A stretch of 18,097 nucleotides of DNA from Leucogyrophana mollusca. Lineage: Eukaryota; Basidiomycota; Agaricomycetes; Boletales. Every line of letters begins with the position of its first letter. Within the stretch, counting starts at the first letter, position 1. This document shows positions 1 to 10,164 of the stretch, in pieces. A program made the position numbers and the translations under genes. Below the pieces are notes generated by a model. It saw only the letters and a program-made list of their open reading frames with translations, made no database searches and had not been told where the DNA came from. The DNA lies in assembly GCA_021014945.1 (NCBI GenBank), contig MU266736.1, positions 1 to 18,097 of the forward strand. Direction: 5' to 3'.

Positions 1-59
1 ACCGATCTCTGTTGTGTGTTCCATCAGAGTCTGGGGTGTTGGTTTTGTGTTTGTTCTAG

Positions 60-1073
60 CACGAATCCACATCAAGATTGACAGCGTATCTCGACGCGCT
101 GGTCGATCATCGCAACACCAAATCCCATGGAGTTCGCGCGAACAACTTGGCCGCCGCTCGCGACATGTTGAGCACGTCAGACCGTATCATCAAAGAGGTA
201 GGTTCACGTCTCCGTACTGTCCTTGAAAACAAACTCACATCAGACTTACTACTAGATGGACTCTCTGGCTGCATGTACCGGGGCATACGTGTGCCTTTTT
301 CTCACTCGCGGCAATCTCAATTGCTCGGGACATCCTACCTGGTACAGCACGCACAACTCTATGGACTTCTGGGAGGATGTCATGAAACTGAATCCAGATG
401 ACATCACCCAGCATTTTGAACAATGGGCTTGTTCGAGAGATCAAAGTAAGTGGGACCTGTTCAGCACGTGATAATGTCTCATTTTTCATCGGTAGATATT
501 ATCGAACGCGACTCACTCCTGAACGTTCGTTGGCAGTGCACACGAATGATACACAGCGGCCTCGGTACGTATATTTGATCTTGTTCGTCATGTACCATTC
601 CTACATATTGCGCAGTGGGCATCACAGGGAAGAAGGATATCAAGATGAACTACATGAACTACGACAAGTCCATTGTGGAGCTGCACCACATCAAGCTCGT
701 TGGATGGCCAGACGTCGTCAAATTTACTAACCCCTCCCTGATCGGTGCAGTCACCGATATTCGCTCCCTACGTGATGCCCTCACTAGTGGCGAGTGTCAC
801 TGGATCAAGTTGTCACCGAGACAACTGGCTGAGCTGGCCAAGCGGCGTGAGGCGGGCAAGATCATCGGGAAGAAACGGAGGAAGCGGTCGGATGCGGATA
901 CAACGGGCATTTGCAAACACCGTCGTTGTGTAGGCGACAAGGAGAACGAGGAGCCTGCACGGGACACAAACAAGAGACGATCGGGTGGTCGCAAGGCACA
1001 GCAGCCTAAGAGCGCGGAAGTCATTGAGTCCGCCGATGAAAGCTCTTCCGGCTCTGGCTCCGGGGAGGATTAG
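60..1073 (+). CDS. Conserved agaricomycete protein of unknown function, LVGWP-type C-terminus (5' end outside window)
   Basis: Four exons join in frame: 60-197, 256-445, 496-564 and 616-1073 (stop TAG), giving 284 residues of the C-terminal part. Donors are GTAGGT (198), GTAAGT (446) and GTACGT (565); acceptors end TTCTAG (59), TAG (255), TAG (495) and GCAG (615). Phases are 0, 1 and 1 and agree across each junction. Readable landmarks are TKSHGVRANNLAAARDML, then a CLFLTRG strand, MDFWEDVMKLNPDDITQHF, a short exon with ERDSLLNVRWQCTRMI, then MNYMNYDKSIVELHHIKLVGWP. After that come RSLRDAL, GECHWIKL and a basic/Ser-Glu-rich tail with a possible nuclear localisation segment (KKRRKRSD). I recognise this combination from memory as a repeated agaricomycete family without assigned function; some members look repeat-associated. 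No catalytic motif is evident. Bases 1-59 are the end of an intron. Confidence 0.8.
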
Positions 1074-1628
1074 ACGAGTGTGAGTGTAGCATCCCCATTG
1101 ACAGATCAACAGCTCACGAGTCTCTGCAGCTTGTGCTTCCGGGCCCCTTATCCACATACCTATTCTTTCTCTCCCTGTCACTTAATAGCACTCACTGCCC
1201 TCTGCTATTGTCCTTTCTCCCATCCGGACATTCAACTGTCCCCATTGCTTGGCAATCTCGTAGTTCTACATACTTGTTTTTACATCATATCTAGTAACTA
1301 TGTGTGTATAAATGTTCTGCTGATATAGAGGATCACGGTGGTACCACTCTCGTGCCGAGAAACAGCGGTGCGAGTGAGATACGCGAGCTCGCCGTGGGCA
1401 ACAGTGAGCTCGAAGGCCGGCGGCAGTTCCCGGCGACAGCTGGGAGCGGGATGACAGCTGGCGTCGGCATTGACAGCTCGGGACTACTCGGCAATCGTTG
1501 GCACTGTCAGCTCAGTATTACCCGGCAACCGGTGCGAGTACTGATCCCGGGTGGTGGAGACTGACAGATATAAGTGCGAAATTATAGCAGAATTATAGGA
1601 GGAGGCGGAGGAAAGCTCCCAGCGAGCC

Positions 1629-1669
1629 TAATTAGAGGTGTGACAGCCCCAGTATAACACCTCTAATTA
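1629..1669. repeat. Perfect 13-bp inverted repeat, 15-nt spacer
   Basis: The left arm TAATTAGAGGTGT (1629-1641) is the exact reverse complement of ACACCTCTAATTA (1657-1669). The spacer is GACAGCCCCAGTATA. The element could form a hairpin in DNA or RNA, or be a short palindromic end of a mobile element. It is not followed by a T-run, so it does not resemble a bacterial-type terminator, and the locus is eukaryotic anyway. Confidence 0.85.
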
Positions 1670-2399
1670 CACTGGCTGTGTGGGAACCACAGGTGCCTTT
1701 TTCCGGTTTCTCAAGGCAAATAAGACAAAATCAGTTGTCAAATCCGGTTCCTCCAGTGCTTTCCGGGGAACTCCGGACTAGGGAGTAAGCGTAGGGAAGT
1801 ATATAGAAGGGAACGAACTGGTTCCGGAGTTCGGAGTGGAACGTTGGCTTCAGCTTATGTGCTGCGCCTTTGTCCGAGTTCAGTTCCGTATTTCGGAAGT
1901 AGGACGGAAGGGGTCGGAGAGATACAGGGGATAGAGGGAAACTGAGAAAGTCTTAGATTTAGACTTAGGAAGGACAATCGGAGAGGGGATCAGAGACGGA
2001 AAACAGAAGAGGTGATTAAGATGATATTCGAACTGAAGTACAGAGTTACATCAGAGCAATATTTATAGTACGGAGTTGGGCTGTGCTATGGAGCGTGTGT
2101 GGGTACAGTAACCAGAAACCGGTGCAAGAAACAATAAGTAGAATCAAAGGGGAATAGATCCGGAGAGCGGAGTGGGTCCGGAAAATGGAGGGGGCGATGT
2201 ACATAGGTTTAGTATGACAGACGGAGGATAAATAATAGAGTTAATATGGAGGCTAACAAAAAGGCAATACATAATAAAACAAAACCATAACTGATAACAT
2301 ACTGAAGATCCGGTGAGGCGGTGTTCGGTCCGAGGGACCGGCGGAGAGACCGGAGGACCGGAGGCGGAACGACGAATCTAGAAAACGCTAAGTCCAACA
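1639..2399. mobile_element. Possible LTR-like remnant (TGTGACA...CCAACA)
   Basis: The stretch starts TGTGACA (1639) and ends CCAACA (2399), the TG...CA form of retrotransposon LTRs. It has a TATA-like box at 1798-1810 and strong purine skew. Its length, about 760 bp, would be plausible for an LTR. Against this, the 5-bp flanks (AGAGG left, ATTGT right) do not match, no second copy is in the window, and no primer-binding site or gag/pol sequence is seen. The right end falls 4 bp from the NLR stop codon. I infer only a weak possibility. Confidence 0.2.
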
Positions 2400-2403
2400 A
2401 TTG

Positions 2404-5400
2404 TTAGGCGGAGGCAGCAGAAAGATGCGGAAATATCTGGAAAAGACTCGGAGTGATGGATACGGGCGCGTGGCTGCACGGGATATGACATAAGTGCAAA
2501 AAGGAAAATGTGTGTTTTCCTGATGTACTATACCGATGTGAAAACACAAGAACCCGACATCCACTCTCTGAGTTCACGAATGCAACCCGTGGTGAATTGA
2601 CCCCAAAAACTGGCACTTGCTTTGTCCAAGCAAGACACCGTCTTTGCATATCCCACAGGTGAACCATGTGGGGAGACAATGCTGCAAGCCACATCCCATC
2701 GTCAGAGAACACAAGCTCAGTGATTTTGTTGCTACGGAGCCATCTTGGGGCCATGGAGCAGGCCAACAAAAGCTCATATTGGCCAGAGATTTGAATGATG
2801 TTTGTATGGCGGACAGCGACGAAACTATCCTTCATTGGAGACCAGACCACCTCGGCAACTAAACCCTTTAAATTCGAGGCTGACGTTTTGATGACTTGAC
2901 CCGTGATGCCATCCAATAGTCCTATATTGCCAGATTCCGATACACATGTGATTTGGGTGGCATCCCTTGAGAGCTCTGCCCAACGCCAATGGTTGTCAGG
3001 AAGATCACATGTCCTCGACTGTGACGTCATGATGTCCACCATCCCGAGGCCAGCGTCGTTGGAGAGGTATACAACACTTCTTTCGTCAGCGCACAGGTAT
3101 AAAGCTTTGACGAACTTGGTGACCACCCCAGTTTGAGTGGTGCAAAGCTTATGACCTGAAGCTACATCCCGGAGATGCATCCTGCCGTCATCCGATGTAG
3201 CGACCACACGAGCATTGTTCCGTGAGATGGCAAGTGACACTGTGGTGCAACCCACTCCACTCAGTCTCTGCCTGAGTTTACCATTGCCGGAATTCCAGAC
3301 CAACAGGTCGTCTCCCGAAGACGCAGTGGCGAAAAAAGAGCCGTCCGGTGAAAAAGAGACAGGGTGCTTTGCGTCTTCCATCGTGAAGGACATACGTGGT
3401 CATGTGGCAGCACCTGAGGCCACAATGCCATCACTCGTAGTTACGAGAACATGTTCACCAGTGGAGGATAGTTCGAGGCGCTTCATAGATGGGGTTTGCC
3501 GGTTAATGGGTTTTGCCAATGATGCAGTGTCCCATACAGTGGCCAAGCGCTGAGAGTTGAGCATGGGCCGTCCACTGGCGAGCATGGTCCTTCGACTGCT
3601 AGTGGTGTGGATGACATGATGCTGAGGAAGGTGGAGGGTGGCGGTATGTGTCATCGTCTTCATGTTCCAGAGTTCGGTTGTTTCGTAGGATATGGAAAGA
3701 AACAGAAGGCTGTTATCGATGGACCAGTGTACCACATCATGGACCCGTGATTGAATTTCCTTTGACATTAAGGGCTTGCCGGTGCTAGCATTGATGGAGA
3801 AAAACAGAAGGTTGTCATCGACGGACCAGTGTGCCACATCATACGCCGATTGAATTTCCTTTGACATTAAGAGCTTGCCGGTGCTAGCGTTGTATATATC
3901 AACCGATGTGTTCACTTCCGCTGCTAGCCACTGCCCGCACGGGGACAGGCTGATACTGTCATGTTCAGGAATGCGGGCGCCCATGGGGGCACCAGTCTCG
4001 ATGTTCGAAACTCTGATCTGCCCCCCATTGAGCTGACATGCGACCCTTCCCACTTGACTGTGAGCTGGGAATGAGGCATATCGAAGACCAGCCAAGCAAG
4101 CATATGCCGGGGTCTTATCCACTCCAGTTAACGCATCCAATATGAAGGAGGTCCCATTCTCTACTTCGTTTAGAATGTATGGACCGTGGAGCGACGCTTC
4201 TCCAACTTGGTAGCTCGCCTCCAGTTCTCCAGTGAGGTAGCTCCAGACCACCACACGGTTGCTCTCATGCAGGACAATCAGGTGATCGCCCGCGAAAGAC
4301 ATGTCCGTGATGCCATGGCTGCAATCTGTAGGCTGGAAAGGGCCACCTATAGCGTGATACAGCTTGGTGTCCCATACAAAAGCGGCGCCCTCAGAATCCC
4401 CTGAAGCAACTCTTTCCCCGTCGTGGGAGAAGCATGTGCGAGAGATGTTCGACTGGTGGCCGGTCAAAGGCTCCCCAATGGGATGACATGTATTGAGATC
4501 CCATATTCGCAAGGTTCGGGGACAACGGGCAGAGGTGAAATGAGAGCCATTGGGTGAAATTGCGAGGGAGCCGAAGGCCCCATAGGGAAGAGTGGTCAAA
4601 AGCGACGGCAGACTCGTAAGCACTTTAGGGATCTGCTCCAGCTTGGGGGCGAATAATTTAAAGAGGGTACTGTGGCAAGAGGTGAACGGGACCGCAGATA
4701 TGTAGATATGTGCGGCGCTTTCACTTATAGGGTCTTCGAACTGTTCCACGAAGTAAGTGGCTTCCTCGAGCAATTGGAGTGTTTCATCGGTCAGCGAGTG
4801 GCACTGGACATAGAGTGTGAGCAAGAAGAAGTATGAACAGATATGGATGGCAACCACTATACCTGAAACCACGGTACAACACAGTCCAGGGCATTACGGA
4901 TCGTATGTACCTCACCCCGCAAGCTCATCACTTCGAACCAGTGCAGCAGGTGAGTCGACAACCATTCCTTCGCATCCTGAAACAAGTTCCCGTCCTCAAT
5001 GGCGACGTCGGCCAGGTGAAGATGCCAGTAAAGGCATCCGTATCGAACGTGCTCGAGCACATTGTCCTGCAGACGCTGGGAAAGATCTTTTATATCCCGG
5101 TTCATCTTCGTGGGGTCGTTGATACCGCAGATGTCACGCTTTAGCACCTGCATTGCATCGAAACACCGAGAAGCCAGGAACCGACTGAATAGCCCCTTGT
5201 CGATGTAAAAGCGAGAGTCGTTGCAGCGCGTCGGCGATGTGAAGAAGTCGAAAATGGATGCATGAAGCACTCGTATGAAGCCATCGTCTGTGCGCAACAT
5301 GGACCCGAGCCGTGCAATGACGGAGCTGCACGTCGTGAGCTCAAGGCGCGAGTCATCCGGGAGTAAAATGGGGCGTTGCAAAACCCCGGTGTTGAGCCCG

Positions 5401-8098
5401 AGGAGCATATCCAATCCTTTCTGGGTCAAAGGCGTTTTCGCGGTCACAATAGCGCCGATGATGTTGCGCAAGTTGGATGTGCTAACGGATGAGGGCAAGT
5501 TTGTCGAGGCTTGCTGCAAGATACCTGTGTACAAGGCGTCGAGAGCATCTCCCTGCTCTGTTGGGTGAAGCGTTTCAATAGATACCATATAGTGCAGGGC
5601 AACCTTTGGATCATCGCTCTGGAGGATAAAATCGCAAGCTACTGGGGCCCAGATGAATAACCCATCGGCACGACCACCCAGCTCAGCCTTCGTCTCAGGC
5701 GCCAACCAGTCCGATGGAAGGGCGTGGCGATCAGCGACCTCCAGCATCTGAGCGGCGATGTAGTCGAGGATGTCCCTCGCCGTGCCATCGACACCGTCTA
5801 TGGATTTCGACAGGCAGCCGCGCTCCAGATGAGATCGGATATCCACTTCATATCGGCTGGCGAGAAATAATTTGACAAACGGCGGGAAATTGGCCATCTC
5901 GTCCTTTATAGCCCCCAAGATATCTTGACGGTCTCGCTCGCCACCGCATTCGTCTAGCGCGTCGAGAACGATTACGATAGGACCAGAGAATGCGACCTGG
6001 CTCATAGGTTCGATGATATACCTCTGCAGCTGCTCTCGTGGAGAAAACTGCGTCATCTTCCCATGCGTCTCGACTGCATCGTGAATATGGCCCTCGAGGA
6101 CGCGGGAGAAGGATGCGAGTTGGTATGCGACGCTGCCAAAAAGAAACGCGGGCCCATTCCGACCGTCGACGTCGCGGCTGAATCTAAAGCTCGCACCTAG
6201 ACGTCCAACTTTCGCAAAACGTGCAGCCACCGTGTTTGCCACAGTCGACTTTCCGGTTCCGGCAACACCGTGCAGCCAGAACGCTTGCTTTCCGCTCGGA
6301 TCTGCAACCCAGGCCATAATGTCGGCCAGAAGCCCCTGCCGAGTAGTTGGTAGGCAGATGCGGTTGATGTCGCAACGCACGCCAGCGAGGTCGCTTCCGG
6401 GAAGATTTTCTAAGAGCATCGTTCGTTCTGACAGTGGAGTTAGGGAGGGAATACATGGAATACTATGTAAGCGGCATGACGCACCCAGGTCTTTTATGCC
6501 TTGCGACAGGCCGGATAATTCAACGATGCCTTGCCGGATGTCCTTGAATACTCTCAGAGCGACCAATTCGGACCTTGATATAAATTGTTCCTTGAGCTCC
6601 TTGAAGGCAGCATTGTATTGTTCAATAGCCGAGTCAGTCGACGCGCTTATAGAATCCCTTAGCGCCCGCTCTGCAACACCCTTGAAGTCAGTATTCGTCT
6701 AAGAAGCAGAGGCACAAGCAAACTGACTAGCAAACCCCTTTCCACAATATTCCCTGACGAATAATGCACAATCGTATATTTGCTTCATCATCTCGGAGAC
6801 GATGCGGACCTGGCACTGTTCAACGACAGGCTCCGCGTCCTGCAGGAAAGACAACATGTCTGCCGTCGTGGACCAAAGCTGCTGGACCTTTCGGTCGCGG
6901 TCCATCTGCGCGCCTATCGTCTGTGAAAGTCACAATGTCAGTTCATGTTGGCGCAAGATGCAGTGCCCTGATAACCTTAGGTATGACACTGAGCACGCTC
7001 CAAGCGAGCGCGGCCCACGGGTGAACCTGTACAAATATATCGGTCCAATCAGTTTTGCACCCGTCTTAGCTTACTTGAGCATCCACACCTCAGCGAGAAC
7101 GCCTCCTATATTCACTAATTTGTCGACGTACCCGAAGACCAGCGCGAATCCAGGACTACCTGTGACACCCTCGACAGCATTTACATCACCCGTTATACTA
7201 GGCATGCTCCCGATAACTTGTGGGGTAGTCAAGCCGCTGACACTGCGATGGGCTTCATCCACTGCTACAGTGACTTCCTCTGGCGAATTCGCTGGGCGTT
7301 CCACGGCTGACGAGGGTGGTAGGTTTCCAGATGCGTCGACAATTGTGCCTTGGGAGACCGGCTCCGCCGCCACCACAGGGACCTCATGCTCTACGGTTGA
7401 CGAAGACGACTCTCCTGCAGATACGTCAACACCCACATCTTGGGACGAGATCATCGCAGATTCTCGGAGCGGAATTCGTTCGAACGTTAAGGTGATCTTT
7501 CCTCGCGACCGACCTTCTTTCTGTAGCTGAAAAGTTTTCTCTACAACTATTAACCGAAGCTCAGAGACAACATCGGTAAAAACGGTGATTCAGAGCCCAC
7601 CTGCGATGCCACCGATATCGTTGATGGCAACGGACGTTTCGCCTCTCAGGGACGATCTGCCAGTACCCACCCGGTCTATCACAGCCACGTGTAGGACCGC
7701 AGAATCTTGGACATTTCTGCGGGAGTATGTGGCAGCGCCGGCGTTCAGCAGAGTATGGCAGCATTGATGTGATGGCGAGAGCCTACAGCACAAAAGTCTC
7801 GTTCCACTCTGGGTCGCTCCCCTGCCATTCCTTCGTCTTCCAGATGTGATCACCCGCCGATATCACCGCAGAAAATTTCGACGATCGATGAATCGTACGA
7901 CTTGGTATCCCCGATGCCTTCAACACTTCAGTGTCGAAAACCGTGAGCAATACCAAGCGCATAACGGATATCGAATCGACATACCTGTCAGGAGGATTTT
8001 TCTGGGACAGCATAGCGCCACAGTTGCAGCAGTCAGTGGAAAAGAAGTCAATTACGAGCTAAAATCGACGGAGCGATATACCTCTCAGTGGACCCCAT
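2404..8098 (-). CDS. C2 / helical N-terminal domain / NACHT / WD40 NLR-like STAND receptor
   Basis: Model on the minus strand, exons: 8098-8082, 8001-7985, 7925-7787, 7716-7601, 7546-7089, 7026-6976, 6920-6728, 6670-4863, 4803-3414, 3374-2534, 2473-2404; all phases agree, about 1699 residues. Residues about 6-120 are a C2 fold (KILLTVLKASGIP, then DPEWNETFVL); acidic calcium ligands are not obvious. Residues 121-225 are a Ser/Thr/Glu-rich linker. Residues about 234-400 are helical (FGYVDKLVNIGGVLAE, VHPWAALAWSVLSVIPK, FVREYCGKGFA), like the N-terminal domains of fungal STANDs. The NACHT domain has Walker A GVAGTGKS at 465-472 and Walker B VIVLDALDEC near 566-571. From about 975 on are WD40 repeats, with LRIWD, AFVWD, VVVWS, ELWN, TVWD, LVWN and HLWD strand ends. 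By family knowledge this is a cytosolic signalling receptor that switches on by nucleotide exchange and oligomerisation. Uncertain points are the acceptor at 7547 versus 7541, and the stop at 3400-3402. Confidence 0.85.
3375..3413 (-). other. Putative 39-nt intron or nonsense site (in-frame TGA at 3402-3400)
   Basis: The two long WD40 open frames are in the same frame and separated only by TGA at 3402-3400. A GTGCTG...GGAAG segment of exactly 39 nt (3413-3375, phase 1) would remove the stop and keep the frame. However, 39 nt is shorter than the other introns of this gene (54-80 nt). The spliced product would also leave a short gap between one WD strand (VTTSDGIVAS) and the next blade (DAKHPVSFSPDG). 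Reading through the stop would give a more normal blade spacing, so a nonsense mutation is a serious alternative. Confidence 0.5.
3701..3893 (-). repeat. Tandem duplication of one WD40 segment (102-nt unit)
   Basis: Copy 1 (3701-3802) and copy 2 (3803-about 3893) begin with the same AACAGAAGG and run parallel with about ten substitutions and one 3-nt length difference. In the protein this gives two adjacent units, both with NASTGK-LMSKEIQS followed by a V(A/V)HWS(V/I)D segment and LLF. The reading frame is kept, so the duplication added about 34 residues to the WD40 region. Recent internal duplication of this kind is a known way fungal NLR sensor repeats change. Confidence 0.9.
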
Positions 8099-8157
8099 TC
8101 TAGCCAGCCAACCTGGGTGGACGAGGTGGAAGAGAAGGCCTTGACAGAAGACGGTTG

Positions 8158-8165
8158 ATTATATT
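8158..8165 (-). promoter_or_regulatory. TATA-like box of the C2-NACHT-WD40 gene
   Basis: On the minus strand the sequence reads AATATAAT about 60 bp upstream of the chosen ATG at 8098. It is followed by a pyrimidine-rich stretch (CTTCTCTTCC and CCTCGTCCACCC) typical of fungal transcription-start regions. This placement supports 8098 rather than the in-frame-looking ATG at 8013 as the start. It rests on position and composition only. Confidence 0.45.
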
Positions 8166-9430
8166 GATCCTCGTAGCCCGCTTGTGACACTGTTTAAGCG
8201 ACTCGCGACGGAGAACAGGCAGTTCTGTACATCTTGGCCAGTGCCCACCTGTGAATGTGATGGACTAATTAGAGCTCTCCACCCAGAAATAAACGTCAAT
8301 GCATTGAATAGCGATAACCGTGAGTAGCAGAGGGTGCTTCCAAGAGTCCGCCCGAAAACCAAGTAAAGCATCGTGGGTGGACACACCGCCGAATTCAGAG
8401 GTAGAAAAGAACAGTCCTGCTTGAGTTCGGAACTGTCCAACTGCGACAGGACACTAAGTAGTGACCGTGGACACTGGAGGAGTTGACCGGCGCTGCTGTT
8501 TGCATTGTGCAAGCTTGTCCATGTGATGAGTCGGACTCCACGCGGGAATTGTGAGGCGAAACGGCTTGGTTCTTGACTAGTTTGACTCGCAGCATATGAT
8601 GGCAGGCTCTCCCTGTGATTCAACTATGTCGACATTGCAAAGCCAGGTCAACAAGTCGATTGGCTTCGACCTCGACACGAAGCTGAACTGCTCACTTTGT
8701 GCATGACAGGCCGGTCCTCTGAGTCAGAGTCTCTGGGCAGCGGGACTCGATTCCAGGTTCACCATGATCGAGCCTCTCCCTCATTGCAGCGGTTACACCA
8801 ATGCAGACTAGGCCTTCCGTTTTGCGTGCACATCGAGTCCACAGCCCACGTCGTAGCCCAAGAGGAGGCACTTGGGGCCCGATGAAGTCACCCCGACCCC
8901 CATTCGTTTTCTCGATTCATACAGCGTCCTTGGAGGTATTCTCATCGAATTTCCTCGTCGAACCCTGTGTCCTCCAGCCGTACATATTTCAGCCTACTTG
9001 GCTCTCAATTTTCTCGCCTTCACGCCTGTCCTCAATTCCGGCCGACGTCGATAACTTGACGCACCCTTGTTGCCTGACCACCTCAATACGTGTGCTCTCT
9101 TCCCCAGCTTGCTCGGGTACTTCTCTGCTTGGACCGCTCGTGAAAGGCATTTCAGCACGCCAAATTCTCATTGGACCTCGGGCGAACATCGTCATGTTCT
9201 CGTTGCCTCGCTAACATGGCTCGTCTGCCATCCGCCCTTGTCCACAACGCACCGCATCCCGTCTTACCCCCCGTACCGTCACCCGTATATGTACCCCCTC
9301 GTCGCGGCTCTGCTCTGGGTCATTTGAGCCTCGACGTTGCAGGTACTCGTATAAATTTAATGTTCGAAACGGAGTATACGTGTGGACTCCATGACGTTCT
9401 CTCTCAAGTCCCACAAGTCCTGCCTGAGGG
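8166..9430. other. No recognisable gene
   Basis: The open frames here (for example minus 8159-8623 and plus 8801-9214) show no family motif, no supported splice structure and no consistent start context. The stretch may include upstream regulatory DNA of the NLR on its left and decayed sequence on its right. I see no tRNA, repeat array or mobile-element ends. Confidence 0.5.
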
Positions 9431-10164
9431 CGTCGTCGCACCATACCCTCAAACTCCCGGGCCCCAGGGGGCCCCCGGGCACACAACATACGGAATGGAA
9501 GCCGCATCGAACGCTCCAAAGTGACTGCCGAGGCTACTGGGGGCGGGATGCGGGACCAGTCCCACCCCATGACGCTCGGGGAGGGTACGCACTCTGGATC
9601 GTCGAGAGCATGATCCTCTGAACCGCGCCCGAGGCCTCAGCAAATTCTGCAAGGATATGAGTCTCACTCAACGGGTGATTGTCCGACGCACGTGGCTTCG
9701 GTCTTCGACGTTCTAGTGGCAGCCTCGGAGGGCAGGGTGAGGAGGGGGACATCATCCGCGACGAGGACGCTGAACATGCTGAGGGCGGAGTGGAGGGCCC
9801 GGGCGTGCTCGACTGTGTGGCCGAAGTTGAGGCGGTCGCCGGTGTAGTTGTGAATGACGGTTGACAATCCGGGGGTTGCGACTGGGAGGGATCACAGGTC
9901 GTGTCGGATGGATGGGATGAAGCGCGTGACGGGATGATGGGGGTTCGATCGGGTGCGGGCGGATATATCTGCGCCTGGCTTGTGATCGTGAGCGGCCTGG
10001 TCTCCGCAAATGGAGTGTGGTGATGCCAGTGGCTGTGGATTGTTTGTGTTGCGAGGTAGGAGCATTGGGGGGACCTGGGACTCGCACCCCTGACGCCCGA
10101 GGTGCACAGTTGATTGAGACTGTAGTGGCAATGTGTCCTCAACCGAGAGGGGAGGTGCGATCAA
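9430..10164 (-). pseudogene. Dihydroxyacetone kinase (DAK) remnant, N-terminal DhaK-like part
   Basis: One minus-strand frame carries HNYTGDRLNFG, close to the highly conserved NYTGDRLNFG motif of dihydroxyacetone kinases. It is followed by the typical spacing to VEHARALHSA and VLVADDVPLLTLP. The same frame upstream has DISARTR, resembling the DIFASP segment, but a TGA at 9894-9892 interrupts. Downstream, matching pieces shift frame: ILAEFAEASGA (where the kinase has a KI-x-GAFAEAGA helix), then HGVGLVPHPAP (where it has GVGL-HCHVPG). The GGGSGHEP motif is hardly recognisable (near 10090-10110). An intact enzyme would phosphorylate dihydroxyacetone in the cytosol; this copy has a stop and at least two frame changes and cannot be functional. 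Family assignment rests mainly on the first motif. Confidence 0.6.

Larger units (their letters stand above)
1074..2403. other. Gene-free stretch between the LVGWP-family gene and the NLR
   Basis: No open frame here resembles a protein. From 1380 to 1570 the DNA carries several spaced copies of a GACAGCT(G/C) word in both orientations (for example near 1436, 1453, 1474 and 1507). From about 1885 to 2260 the plus strand is markedly purine-rich. A TATA-like AGTATATAGAAGG lies at 1798-1810. A minus-strand open frame at 2209-2400 reads as hydrophobic near its end, but it has no spliced context and is probably chance in the pyrimidine-rich strand. See the separate repeat and LTR-like entries. Confidence 0.6.

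Noticed and set aside
1639..2399. Confident solo-LTR call
   Set aside because: There is no target-site duplication, no second copy and no primer-binding site; kept only as a low-confidence entry.
2209..2400. 63-residue minus-strand frame with a membrane-like segment
   Set aside because: It lies directly downstream of the NLR stop in pyrimidine-rich DNA, with no own promoter or homology I recognise.
6802..7530. 242-residue plus-strand open frame
   Set aside because: It is antisense to supported NLR exons and introns and has no family features.
7787..8013. ATG at 8013 (minus) as start of the NLR, reading through to the C2 domain without splicing
   Set aside because: It makes an N-terminus unlike the paralogue and ignores a GTATGT...GAAG intron at the conserved position. 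The spliced start at 8098 fits better and has a TATA-like box upstream.
10070..10100. GGTGCGAGTCCC-like word as a tRNA T-loop (minus strand)
   Set aside because: The flanking bases do not form a T stem or acceptor stem, and no A-box lies at the expected distance. It fits better as part of the DAK remnant.
9534..10142. 202-residue proline/serine-rich open frame on the minus strand as a gene
   Set aside because: It overlaps in another frame the dihydroxyacetone kinase motif. Its composition is what a shifted frame of G+C-rich coding DNA gives.
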